DNA of 53,841 nt from Myxococcota bacterium. GTDB lineage: Bacteria > Myxococcota_A > UBA796 > JAJRTE01. A program made the position numbers and the translations under genes. The stretch is taken from assembly GCA_024278455.1 (NCBI GenBank), contig JAJRTE010000234.1, positions 1 to 53,841 of the forward strand. The letters run 5' to 3'. Numbering within the stretch: position 1 is the first letter of the stretch; each line of letters opens with the position of its first letter. Positions 7,656 through 19,455 of the stretch are shown here, piece by piece. The notes under the pieces are model-generated. The model had not been told where the DNA came from. It worked only from the letters and a program-made list of their open reading frames with translations, and made no database searches.

Positions 7656-9698
7656 TTGGGGCCGGAACGACTGTACGAATCGCTGGGTGACCTGCACAAC
7701 TTCGACACGCTCGAAGAGGTGCTGGATTTCAGTGCGCGCGCCATCATCTCATGCTCGAACTGGACGACCGTCCTCATCACCTTCTACCTCGACGACCAGG
7801 CCTATTTCGGCACCGCCGGCTGTCCCGAGGGAACCAAGGGGAAATTCCAGAAGAACTTCGTCAACTCGACGACCGAGGGGCGCGAGCGGAAGCGGAAAGC
7901 CCTGCTCGAGTACTCTCGATCGGGGACGAATATCTGCTTCCTCCCGGAGGGCAGCAAGCCTCCGCCATCGAAGGCGTTCATCGAAAGTCCAAAGGGTGAG
8001 GGGTCCTGGGATCCGGCGGACCGACTGGTCATCTTCATCCGCGACTGGTCAGACGGCATCATCGGCGTCCTGTCGCTCGACAATCCGGTGAGCGGCAATC
8101 GTCCGGACACCGTGGAGTACGAACGCCTGTCGGTGATCGACCGCTTCATCAACGTGGTGGGGCGAATCGCCGAGAACCGCTTCCTGGCCGTCCGCCTGGC
8201 CGAGAGCGAGCAGGCATACCGATCGATCTTCGACGGAGTGGCCGACGGCCTGCTCATCCTCGAATCCGCCGGCATCGTCGTTGCGGCCAACCCGGCGATT
8301 GCGGAGATGCACGGGCGAGCGCTCTCTGAACTCATCGGCAGGCCGGTCGAGATCCTGTTCTGCCCGGACTCCCTCGGCAAGCTCGCGGCAATCCTCGAAG
8401 CGGCACGCGAAGAACGCTCCGTGGACCTCGAAGCCCGGAGCATCCGAGCTGACGGAACCTCGTTCGATGTCGAAGTCCGGGGCCGTACGTTCTCCTATCG
8501 GGGCAAGCGCCGATTCCTGGCCACCCTGCGGGACGTGACCGAGCGCAACCGGATGATGTTCCAACTGCTCGAAAGCCAGAAGGAAGAGAGCATCGTGGCC
8601 ATGGCCGGCGGCATCGCCCACGATTTCAACAATGCCCTCATGGGTATCACCGGCTCCCTCGGCCTGCTGGACCTCGACGCCTCATCTGACAATCCGCAGA
8701 TCGAGCACTGCAACCGCATCCGGGAGTCGGCGAAGCGACTGCGCGGCCTGACCGCCCAACTCCTCTCGGTGGCCCAGGGAACCCGGTCGGAGCCAAAGCC
8801 TCTCGACCTCGGGGAACTGATGGACGAGACGCTGGGGGCCATCCACGGCATGGCCGGCCAGAGCATCTCAGTGCAGGCGGAAGTGATCGGACAATCACCG
8901 TTCGTGGAAGCGGATCAGGTGCAACTCCGCCAGGTTCTCCTCGGCCTCGCCCTGAACGCCTGCGACGCGATGCCGGAGGGCGGTTCGCTGCACCTCCGGG
9001 TATCCAGCGAGCAGCGGGAACACTCCTTCACCTGCTCGAGGACCGGAACCCATCCGCCCGGCAGCTACGCCGTCCTTTGCATCAAGGATGACGGCGAAGG
9101 CATGAACGAAAGCTCGATGCGAAGGATCTTCGAGCCCTACTACTCCACCCGCGGCTCGAACCGGGGCCTGGGGATGCCCGCGGTCCTCGGCATCGTAAAA
9201 CGCCACCACGGCGCCATCGCCGTCTCGAGTGTGCCGGGTGAGGGAACCATCGTCGAGGTCCGACTGCCCACCTGTGAACACGGCCCGGTCGCCCCTTTGC
9301 CGGTGATCGAAGAGCCTCTGACAAGAGGGCGCACCGTGCTCCTCGTCGATGACGAGCCGGTGGTGCGGGAGGTAGTGGAAGAGATGGTGCGAGAGCTGGG
9401 GTGGGAAACCCTGGTCGCGGGCTCAGGAATCGAAGCCCTGCGAATCTACGACACCCATCGCGACCTGATCGACCTCGTCCTGCTCGACCAGCAGATGCCG
9501 GGCATGTCGGGCACCGAGGTCAGCCGGGCACTCTGGAAACGGAACCCGGCGATACGGATCCTCCTCTCGAGCGGGCACAGCGAGGAGTTCGTGCGGGAGG
9601 ACCTGGAATCCGGCGGCTGCATCGCGGGATTCCTGCAGAAGCCCTACTCCCTGACGGAACTTTCACTGGCCCTGCAACTCGCCTACGTCGAAGCGTAG
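7656..9698 (+). CDS. hybrid sensor histidine kinase (GAF-like, PAS, kinase, receiver)
   Basis: A 680-aa soluble hybrid kinase with no evident membrane segment or signal peptide. Residues 1-175 look like a GAF-type sensor. Residues 183-300 form a PAS domain (YRSIFDGVADGLLILE), followed by the phospho-acceptor region AGGIAHDFNNALMGITG with His near residue 321. The ATPase domain has the NACDAMPEGG N-box and GLGMPAVLGIVKRH. A receiver domain from about residue 558 carries VLLVDDEP and the acceptor Asp in LVLLDQQMPGMSG (about 611). The start is TTG at 7656; no upstream in-frame ATG or GTG exists. AHDFNN-type hybrid kinases often phosphorylate separate regulators, but no cognate output gene lies next to it. 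The last 16 bases overlap a convergent gene. Confidence 0.9.
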   Translation: MGPERLYESLGDLHNFDTLEEVLDFSARAIISCSNWTTVLITFYLDDQAYFGTAGCPEGTKGKFQKNFVNSTTEGRERKRKALLEYSRSGTNICFLPEGSKPPPSKAFIESPKGEGSWDPADRLVIFIRDWSDGIIGVLSLDNPVSGNRPDTVEYERLSVIDRFINVVGRIAENRFLAVRLAESEQAYRSIFDGVADGLLILESAGIVVAANPAIAEMHGRALSELIGRPVEILFCPDSLGKLAAILEAAREERSVDLEARSIRADGTSFDVEVRGRTFSYRGKRRFLATLRDVTERNRMMFQLLESQKEESIVAMAGGIAHDFNNALMGITGSLGLLDLDASSDNPQIEHCNRIRESAKRLRGLTAQLLSVAQGTRSEPKPLDLGELMDETLGAIHGMAGQSISVQAEVIGQSPFVEADQVQLRQVLLGLALNACDAMPEGGSLHLRVSSEQREHSFTCSRTGTHPPGSYAVLCIKDDGEGMNESSMRRIFEPYYSTRGSNRGLGMPAVLGIVKRHHGAIAVSSVPGEGTIVEVRLPTCEHGPVAPLPVIEEPLTRGRTVLLVDDEPVVREVVEEMVRELGWETLVAGSGIEALRIYDTHRDLIDLVLLDQQMPGMSGTEVSRALWKRNPAIRILLSSGHSEEFVREDLESGGCIAGFLQKPYSLTELSLALQLAYVEA

Positions 9699-10243
9699 AA
9701 CCGCTTCGCCAAGGCCAGCATGAACAGCACCAGCGAGACGGCGGTCAGCGCCAGGTAGGCGAGGTTTCCGGCGCCACGCCCCCAACCCGAGCGGACCCCG
9801 GCGAGCCTTCGGAACAGATCCTCGTAGAAGATCGGGAAAGGCTCGATCAGCCAGGACGCGCGGACGTCCGGATCCAGGTGCGGAGGGGGCCCGGGATCTT
9901 CGGAACTCTCGTGGAAGAGCAGGTCGTCGTCCCGCCTGTTCTGGGCGGAGAGGGCCGCAGCCCGTGCCCGGTTCGTCCGGGCGAGCAGCCTCGTGGAGAG
10001 GAAGAAGCCGATCAGCATCACGAAGGAGGCCACGCCACTCTGGACGATCACGTGGGCGGTCACACGACCGCTGAGGAGCGGTTGAAGGATACCCGGAAGG
10101 ACAACGGCGTAGGCGAAGGCAAAGGAGGCGATGGAAAGGGCGGTTCGCACCACGCTGTAATGCGCCGCGTAAGCCCCGGCCACCTGATAGGTGGTCAGGA
10201 GCACCGCCTTTCGATCCTCGTCCGTCTTTGCCCAGTGGTCCAC
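9683..10243 (-). CDS. hypothetical membrane protein
   Basis: A 186-aa protein of unrecognised family. Two hydrophobic segments lie around residues 33-60 and 65-85 (ALSIASFAFAYAVVLPGILQ; SGVASFVMLIGFFLS). They are followed by a charged, Pro- and Asp-rich cytoplasmic or periplasmic stretch, and a C-terminal hydrophobic helix (LAYLALTAVSLVLFMLALA). The start is GTG at 10243. The hydrophobic pattern favours this frame over an overlapping one on the same strand that gives an Arg- and Pro-rich sequence. It converges on the hybrid kinase with a 16-bp overlap, so they are not co-transcribed. Function unknown. Confidence 0.55.
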   Translation of the reverse strand: MDHWAKTDEDRKAVLLTTYQVAGAYAAHYSVVRTALSIASFAFAYAVVLPGILQPLLSGRVTAHVIVQSGVASFVMLIGFFLSTRLLARTNRARAAALSAQNRRDDDLLFHESSEDPGPPPHLDPDVRASWLIEPFPIFYEDLFRRLAGVRSGWGRGAGNLAYLALTAVSLVLFMLALAKRFYAST

Positions 10244-10481
10244 AGCCAGAGAGTTTAACGACTGGGGCGGACAATTCCATTCGGCATCCTCTGTTTTCCA
10301 GCCCGATCGGCCGGCGGATCCTGATCGGGATGCAGAGCGTCCCGTGGATGCTCGCGGGAGATGATCTCCGTGCAGTGGACCACGAACACGCTACGAGATC
10401 CGCGTCCTGATGGAAAAGCCGCCTTCACCCTTCCGCACACCGATGGAGCATTCCGGTTCCACCGATTGAGCGGGGGGAGAG
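10244..10481. other. intergenic, nothing identified
   Basis: This is the 238-bp gap upstream of the membrane protein and downstream of the Gfo/Idh-type gene. I see no coding frame with convincing composition and no strong hairpin followed by a T-run. Confidence 0.4.
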
Positions 10482-11492
10482 TCAGCCGCCGGAAACCGGT
10501 CTCTTCCCGGGTCCAGGAACCCGGCCACCCTCGGCGATGGAGGTGCGGGCGGCATCCAGTAATTCGTACGTGGGGAGCGCGCTGTCCGCGGAGAGCAGTT
10601 CCGGATCTCCGGCGCCGTGAAGACAATCGACAAAGTGGCGGCACTCGGTGAGGGAGGGGTTCTCGGGGACGAGAGGGATCCGCTCCGGAGTCCCGCCCTT
10701 CGGGGTGAACAGGCAGGAGAGAGACGGGGGACCGTCCGGAAAAACCATCAGCGTCGCGCTGAGTTCAGCGTCGGAACCGGCGACACGGAAAGTGGCGTTC
10801 AAGGGGGAGCCCGCCGGCACCGCGAAACCGCCGCTGACGTTGGCCCGGAGCCCGCCGATGATGAGGGACACCGCCGCCGTCTCGATCCCCGACCCATCGA
10901 CCCGGTCCATGGCGGCGCGAACCGAGGTCGGCCGCCCCCAGAGCCAGGTGACGAGATCGAGGTCGAAGAGGAGGATCTCCTCGAGCGCGCCGCCGTGGTG
11001 GGAGACGGCATCGCCCATCTGGTCCGGGTCGGGGATGGGAGCCAGACGATAGAACTCCGCGTGTTCGATCTCGCCAAGTTCACCGGACCGGACGGCTTTG
11101 CAAAGACGCGCCCCGGGCTCGGCGACGCGGCTGAGCAGCGCCACCAGAAGCAGCCGGTCCGCCACCTTCGCGGCATCCCGCATGCGGGTGGCGGAAGCGG
11201 CATCCTTCGCGAACGGCGTCTCGCAGAAGACGTGCTTCCCGGCGCGGAGCGCGGCCGTCACCACCGCCTCGTGCAACGCCGTGGGAACGGTGATGTCCAC
11301 CGCATCGATCGAGGAATCGGCGAGCAGCACATCGAGGTCCGGGAAGAACGGAACACCGTGACGCTCTGCCAGGCTCCGCGCACGCACCGGCGTCCGGGCG
11401 GTCACACCACCGATCTCAGCCCCCTCGATGTTGGCGTACGCGGCAGCGTGAACGCGGCCCATCCCGCCCGCACCGATCAATCCGATGCGCAT
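10482..11492 (-). CDS. Gfo/Idh/MocA-family oxidoreductase-like protein
   Basis: 336 aa with an N-terminal Rossmann fold (MRIGLIGAGGMGRVHAAAYA) and a C-terminal alpha/beta domain of the glucose-fructose oxidoreductase/inositol dehydrogenase family. The usual EKP motif with its catalytic lysine reads ETPF (in HVFCETPFAKDA), and the later HD-type motif reads LLFDLDLVTWLWG. It may therefore be a non-canonical or inactive dehydrogenase. ATG at 11492 begins right after the stop of the malQ-glgB fusion (stop 11494-11496, 1-bp gap), so translational coupling is very likely. The operon suggests a sugar or glucan substrate, but the substrate cannot be read from sequence. Confidence 0.85.
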   Translation of the reverse strand: MRIGLIGAGGMGRVHAAAYANIEGAEIGGVTARTPVRARSLAERHGVPFFPDLDVLLADSSIDAVDITVPTALHEAVVTAALRAGKHVFCETPFAKDAASATRMRDAAKVADRLLLVALLSRVAEPGARLCKAVRSGELGEIEHAEFYRLAPIPDPDQMGDAVSHHGGALEEILLFDLDLVTWLWGRPTSVRAAMDRVDGSGIETAAVSLIIGGLRANVSGGFAVPAGSPLNATFRVAGSDAELSATLMVFPDGPPSLSCLFTPKGGTPERIPLVPENPSLTECRHFVDCLHGAGDPELLSADSALPTYELLDAARTSIAEGGRVPGPGKRPVSGG

Positions 11493-11493
11493 C

Positions 11494-14400
11494 TCAGGCC
11501 CGCTTGATGAAGAGCGCACCGAGAGGGGGGATCAGGAGGCGCAGGGAGTGCTGGTGGCCGTGGACCGGCACGGCTTCCGCCGGAATCGTCTCCCGGTTCA
11601 ATTGGCCGGACCCTCCGAATCTCTCTTCGTCGGTGTTCACGAGCACGCGCCACTCTCCCGGGAACGGAACGCCCACCCGGTAGTCCTCCCGAACCGCCGG
11701 AGTGTTATGCAGCACCACGAGCACCGGGTGATTGCGGTCTCGCCCCCATCGGAGGAACGACAAGACACCGGCGCCCTCATCGGTACAGTCCACCCAGGAG
11801 AAGCCCTCGGTGCCGCAGTCCTGCTCATGCAGGGCGGGCTCTTCGCGGTAATGGCGGTTCAGCTCGGAGATCAGGTTCAGCATTCCCTGGTGCAAGCGGT
11901 GGTCGAGCAGGTGCCACTGCAGACTGCTCTCGTGATTCCACTCGGCGCGCTGCGCGAATTCACAGCCCATGAACAGGAGCTTCTTCCCGGTCTGAGCGAA
12001 GAGGTCGGCGTAGAGGAGACGCAGGTTTGCGAACTTCTGCCAGTCGTCCCCCGGCATCTTGCCGATCAGGGAGCCTTTGCCGTGGACGACCTCGTCGTGA
12101 GAAAGCGAGAGCATGAAGTTCTCGCTGCCGGAGTAGATCTGCCGGAAGGTCAGCTCGTTCTGGTGGAACTTGCGGTGGATGGTCTGGCGGGCCAGGTGGG
12201 TCAGGGTGTCGTGCATCCAGCCCATGTCCCACTTCATCCCGAAACCGAGTCCGCCGACCGAAACCGAACCCGAGACCATCGGCCAGGCCGTCGATTCCTC
12301 GGCGATGGTCTGCACGTCCGGGAACTCATCAAAGACCGCCTGGTTCATCTCCTTCAGGAAGCGGATGGCGCCGAGGTTCTCACGGCCGCCGTACTCGTTC
12401 GGAATCCACTCACCGTCCTTGCGCGAATAGTCGAGGTAGAGCATCGAAGCGACCGCGTCGGTGCGCAGGCCGTCAGCGTGGAAGACGCGAATCCAGTGCA
12501 ACGCGACGCTCACGAGAAAGCTGCGGATCTCGTTGCGGTCGTAATTGAAGATCAGGCTGTCCCAGTCCGGGTGATGGCCCTTGCGCCGATCCTCATGCTC
12601 GTAGAGGTGCGTGCCGTCGAAGTAGCCGAGGCCGTGAGGATCCGCCGGGAAGTGCGAGGGCACCCAGTCCAGGATGACGCCGATGCCCTCCTGGTGCAGG
12701 TGATCGACCAGCCACATGAAGTCCTGCGGAGTACCGTAGCGGCTCGTGGGAGCAAAGTACCCGGTGACCTGGTAACCCCAGGAGCCGTAGAAGGGGTGCT
12801 CCATGATCGGGAGCAGTTCGACGTGCGTGAACCCGGCGGCCTTGACGTGGGCGACCAGCTTCGGCGCAATCTCCCGGTAGGTGAGGGAGCGATTGTCCTC
12901 CTCCGGCACCCGCATGAACGAGCCGAGGTGGACCTCGTAGACGGAGATCGGTGCGTCGAGGGCGTTCTTTCCCCCGCGAGTCTCCATCCACTCCGCATCG
13001 CCCCACTCATAGTCAGCTTCCCAGACGACCGAGGCGGTGCGCGGCGGGGTCTCCTGGTGAATCGCCAACGGATCGGCCTTCTCGGTGGTCGGCCCGCCGT
13101 CGCGGCGATGAATCCGGTACTTGTAGAGATCGCCGCGGCCGACACCGGAAATGAAACCCGAAAAGACCCCGGACGAGCCGAGCGGCGAAAGGAGATGGCG
13201 GCTCCCGTCCCAGCCGTTGAAATCCCCGATGACCTCCACCCGCCCGGCGTTCGGGGCCCAGACCGCGAAGTGAGTGCCCGGGAGGTCGTCCACGACCATC
13301 TCGTGGGAGCCGAGTTTCTCCGCCAGACGACGGTGCGTTCCCTCGTTCAGGAGATACAGGTCGTCGTCGGTGATGAAGCAGGGAACCACCTCCGGCGGAC
13401 CGTGCCGGCGAGCAGCCAGGTCGCGCTCTTCCCGCACCTCATCGAGCAGAGTGGCGATGCCGGGATCCTCGCTGATCTCATCGAGGCTCTTCGTCGCGCG
13501 TCGGGTGAAGTTCCGCATTTCCACTCCAGTGCCGGGGAGATTCTGACGTCTCGCCTCCCCCCAGAGATCTTCGAGATTCACGACCAATTCCGCCGCGGCG
13601 CTCCCCGACAGAGCGAGCAGGAAGGCGCGGAGGGCTTCGGCCGTGGTTGATTCTTCGGCCTGCAGGCGGTTTTCGGACACCAGCCATGAAACGAGTGGAC
13701 GGCGATCGGCTTCGGGCAGGTCTTCCCACCACGAGGCGAACGGAGCGAGGTCGTGGGTATTCAGACTCGCCTGGCGGTCGGGACCGGCCGGCCGGAGTGC
13801 GGCCCGCTCGTTCCCGGTCATCTCGAACGGCATCACGTACATCCCGCGAATGCCGTGGCGGCTCATGGCCCGATTGACCTCGGGAGGCACCGTGCCGAGG
13901 TTCTCCCCGATCAGCCGGCAGCAATGGCGATGCGACTCGAGAGAGAGCACCGCGAAGAGTTCCTCCGCGGGGTAGGTCACATAGATGCCGTCCCTGGCAG
14001 TGAACCCACGGGGGATCCAGAAGAGGCGGCGCAAGCCCATGACGTGGTCGATCCGAAGCGACGCCGCCGGCCGCATCAGGAGATTCAGGCAGGCACGGAA
14101 GTAGGCGTAACCATCCGCCCGGAGCGCAGTGGGCCTGAACGGAGGGAAGCCCCAGTCCTGGCCTTCCGGGCCGAGCTCATCGGGTGGTGCACCGCCGCTG
14201 GCGCCCCGGGCGAAGAGCTCGGGATACCGATGCACGTCGAAGCTGTGCCCGGCCACGCCAAGGGGAAGATCGAAGCAGAGACCGGCGCCGTCCGCTTGCA
14301 CCTGCTCGCGGATCTGCTGATCGGCTACCCACTGGGCGTAGAGGTGATAACGGATGCCGTCCTCGTCGACCCCGGCGCGAAACCGGGCGTAGTCGGTGAG

Positions 14401-15124
14401 CAGATCCTTCGTCTCGATGTAGTGCGTAAGGGCCGCCTGCCGAACGGGGTCGAGAGAGCGGGACAGCAGATCCAGTACCCTGCGTTTCAAGGCCATCACC
14501 CGGCGCGGATCGGCATGGTCCCCGGCGCGAAGCGCGGTGATCTCGGCCTGGAAGTCGGAGGAGTTCATCAGCTTCGCCGCCTCCGGGCAGGATTTCAGCT
14601 CCGGCAGCACCGTCAGGTCGAGATACAGCTCGTTCCAGAAGAGGCGGCTGGCCGGGGCGTAGGGGCTCGGATCGTAGGGGTCGTCGAGAAAGCCGGCGGT
14701 CAGCGGCAGCGTGGCGACGCCGTCGATGCCGCGCTCCGCGGCGAAGCGGCGCAGCCGGCCGAGATCGGTGAAGCTGCCGACGCCCCAGTCCGCAGCGGTG
14801 CGAAGTGCGTAGAGAGGCAGGAAAGCGGTGATGGCGAACTCCTCGTCATCGGCGCCAAAGGACCGGGTGGGCGCGGAGATCACCAGGCGCTCGATCTCGA
14901 GGCCGTCTTCAGAGGCGATCTCACGGTGGTACCCGGGACAAAGCCCCTCCGGGCCTCCATCCCAGGCCACGCGGACCGGCTCGGGCCCCGCCTCCGGTTC
15001 ACCCACCTCGACGAGAACGGCTGAAAGCGCGTCGGGATCGGCGGTATGCACCTCCCCCATCACATCCGTGTACGAAGTCAGCACGCCGAGCCTGCGGGCC
15101 CGCGCTTCGAGGGTCTCGTTTTCC

Positions 15125-15132
<8 letters not shown>
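11494..15132 (-). CDS. fused 4-alpha-glucanotransferase (MalQ) / 1,4-alpha-glucan branching enzyme (GlgB)
   Basis: A 1212-aa bifunctional enzyme. Residues 1 to about 540 are a GH77 amylomaltase, with SPYAPASRLFWNELYLDL, nucleophile Asp in RIDHVMGL, acid Glu in IGENLGTVP and the later LNTHDLAPFASWW. From about residue 590 it is a GH13 branching enzyme with a CBM48-like N-terminus (HFAVWAPNAGRVEVIGDFNG), then YEVHLGSF, GYQVTGYFAPTSRYG, catalytic Asp in DGLRTDAVASMLY, Glu in TIAEEST and SHDEVVHGKGS. Both sets of catalytic motifs look intact. It would disproportionate linear alpha-glucans and introduce alpha-1,6 branches. GTG at 15132 overlaps the end of glgE by 8 bp; an in-frame start at 15156 is possible. 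It is the middle gene of glgE, malQ-glgB, oxidoreductase. Confidence 0.95.
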
Positions 15133-17119
<1,987 letters not shown>

Positions 17120-17232
17120 GAGAGTCTCCTCGTGCGGACTTGTAACCCAACCCGGGCCTTGCCCGAAGTTCCGCGGAGTTGGCCGAACGTCCTCTATCCT
17201 TGCAGGGAACCCGAACTTTGACGAGGTGCCTG

Positions 17233-19455
17233 ATGCCGACCATTCCTGCAAAGCCCGTTTCCCGTCGGGAACTCCTCCCCATCGAGGGGATGCATTGCGC
17301 GTCGTGCGTCCTCCGCGTGGAGAAGGCGATCGGCAAGCTGCCGGGCGTGGTCTCGGCAAACGTGAACCTCGCGACGAAGGAGGCGATGGTCGAAATCCTG
17401 CCGGACGGCCCGGCCTACGACGACCTCTGCCGGGCGGTCGCCACCGCGGGAGATTTTCGGGTACCGGAGCGGGGCGCGGGCAATCGGCTGAGCCTGCCGG
17501 ACGAAAGCGATGAAGCCCGGAGCTATCTGCTGCGGTTCGTCATTGGTGCCGTCCTCACTCTCGTGCTCCTCGTGATCCACCTGAAGGACTTCGTGCCGGT
17601 AGCCGCCATCACGGACCTCCCGGACGCCACCGCCAGGTGGGCGGAACTGGTCCTCGCGGCGGGAGTGCTCTTCTTCTGCGGCCGGTCGTTCTTCGTCGTC
17701 GCCGCGAAGCAGGCGGTGCGTTTCCAGGCGGACATGAACACCCTGATCGCGGTGGGTGCGGGGACCGCCTTCGTCTTCGGCGCGGTGGTGCTGGTCTTCC
17801 CCGGGGCCTTCGGAGACGACACGATGCTGCACTTCCACTCCGCGGCCATGATCGTGACCCTGATCCTGCTCGGCCGGTATTTCGAGGCCCGGGCGAAAGG
17901 GAAGACGTCCCAGGCCGTCCGCAAGCTCCTCGCGATCGTACCGCAGAAGGCCACGGTCCTGCGGGGAACGGAAGAGGTCGAAATCCCGGTGGACGATCTC
18001 GTCACCGGCGACCTGGCCATCGTCAGGCCGGGGCAGAAGTTCCCGGCGGACGGCATCATTGCCGATGGAAGCAGCGCCGTGGACGAGTCGATGATCACCG
18101 GGGAATCCCTCCCCGTGGAGCGGGGGCCGGGCGACGAGGTCATCGGGGGGACCCTCTCGAAGAACGGCCGGATCCTGTTCACGGTGACCCGGGTCGGCGC
18201 GGAGACCGCCCTCGCCCGGATCGTCTTGCTGGTACGCGAGGCCCAGGGGGTGAAAGCGCCGGTGCAGAGGCTGGCGGACCGCGTGGCCTCGGTCTTCGTA
18301 CCCATCGTCATCCTGATCTCGTTCGCGACCCTCGGCGGCTGGATGCTGGCCGGCGGGAAGATCGAGAACGCGATCATGGCGGCGGTCTCCGTACTCATCA
18401 TCGCCTGTCCGTGCGCCCTGGGGCTCGCCACCCCCACCGCGGTGATGGTCGGCACGGGCCGGGCCGCGCGTCTCGGGATCCTGTTTCGGGGCGCCCCGGC
18501 GCTGGAGAACGCGGGCCGCGCCACCACCGTGGTGCTCGACAAGACCGGGACGCTGACAAAGGGCGAGCCGGCCCTGACCGGGATCGCGGTGCTCGAGGGG
18601 CATTCCGAGGAGTCCCTGCTCAAGCTCGCGGCCACGGCGGAGCGGTTCTCCGAGCACCCGGTGGCGAAGGCGGTCCTTTCGGCCGCCGCTGAACGCGGGA
18701 TCGAGACCGGTCGGCCGGATGAGTTTCGCGCGGTTGAAGGCCACGGGGTGCGGGCGGTCATCGACGGCGCCCTGGTGCTCGCCGGCAATCGCAAGCTGCT
18801 CGAAGACGAGGGCGTTGATGTGCGTCCCCTTGATGAGTTGGCAGCTCCGTTTTCGGCCGCGGGCAAGACGCTGGTGCTCCTGTCCGTTTCCGGAATACCC
18901 GCCGGCGTGCTGGGGGTCTCGGACACGCTGAAGGAGAGCGCAGCCGAGGCGGTGGCGTCGATCCGCGCCCTCGGGGTCGAGCCGGTCATGCTCACCGGAG
19001 ACTCGACGGCGGCGGCGGAGCACATGGCGAAAGCCCTGGGGATCGAGCGATTCCTGGCGGAAGTGCTGCCGGAGAACAAACTCGAAGAGGTCCGCAAGCT
19101 CATGGACGCCGGAGAACGGGTGGTGATGGTCGGCGACGGCATCAACGATGCGCCGGCGCTCGCCGCCGCGGATGTGGGCATGGCCATCGGTACCGGCACG
19201 GACGTGGCGATCGAGGCGGCGGACGTCACGCTGATGTCCGGCGACCCGGCGGGCGTGGTGACGGCGATGAGGCTCTCCCGCCGAACCCTGCACACCATCC
19301 GCCAGAACCTGTTCTGGGCATTCTTCTACAACGTGCTGGCGATCCCGCTGGCGGCGGGCGGCCTGCTCACCCCGGCCATCGCCGCCGGGGCGATGGCGTT
19401 CTCCTCCGTCTCCGTCGTCACCAACTCGCTCCGGCTCAGGAGCGTAAGGCTCTGA
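17233..19455 (+). CDS. copA: copper-translocating P1B-type ATPase
   Basis: 740 aa, an inner-membrane Cu(I) export pump. One N-terminal heavy-metal-associated domain carries GMHCASC. The actuator loop has TGES, the intramembrane metal site is CPC (ACPCALGLATPT), the phosphorylation motif is DKTGTLT, then the SEHPVAKA (HP) motif and the hinge GDGINDAPAL. These are the hallmarks of CopA/CtpA-type pumps. ATG at 17233 follows GAGGTG; the frame is open further upstream but without homology. It diverges from glgE with a 113-bp shared upstream region. The 3' end overlaps the convergent YHS/DUF2231 gene by 20 bp. Copper versus silver specificity cannot be separated from sequence. Confidence 0.95.
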   Translation: MPTIPAKPVSRRELLPIEGMHCASCVLRVEKAIGKLPGVVSANVNLATKEAMVEILPDGPAYDDLCRAVATAGDFRVPERGAGNRLSLPDESDEARSYLLRFVIGAVLTLVLLVIHLKDFVPVAAITDLPDATARWAELVLAAGVLFFCGRSFFVVAAKQAVRFQADMNTLIAVGAGTAFVFGAVVLVFPGAFGDDTMLHFHSAAMIVTLILLGRYFEARAKGKTSQAVRKLLAIVPQKATVLRGTEEVEIPVDDLVTGDLAIVRPGQKFPADGIIADGSSAVDESMITGESLPVERGPGDEVIGGTLSKNGRILFTVTRVGAETALARIVLLVREAQGVKAPVQRLADRVASVFVPIVILISFATLGGWMLAGGKIENAIMAAVSVLIIACPCALGLATPTAVMVGTGRAARLGILFRGAPALENAGRATTVVLDKTGTLTKGEPALTGIAVLEGHSEESLLKLAATAERFSEHPVAKAVLSAAAERGIETGRPDEFRAVEGHGVRAVIDGALVLAGNRKLLEDEGVDVRPLDELAAPFSAAGKTLVLLSVSGIPAGVLGVSDTLKESAAEAVASIRALGVEPVMLTGDSTAAAEHMAKALGIERFLAEVLPENKLEEVRKLMDAGERVVMVGDGINDAPALAAADVGMAIGTGTDVAIEAADVTLMSGDPAGVVTAMRLSRRTLHTIRQNLFWAFFYNVLAIPLAAGGLLTPAIAAGAMAFSSVSVVTNSLRLRSVRL

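Noticed and set aside
9663..10280. A 205-codon minus-strand frame overlapping the small membrane protein
   Set aside because: It is Arg-, Gly- and Pro-rich without hydrophobic structure, whereas the alternative frame gives clear transmembrane helices.
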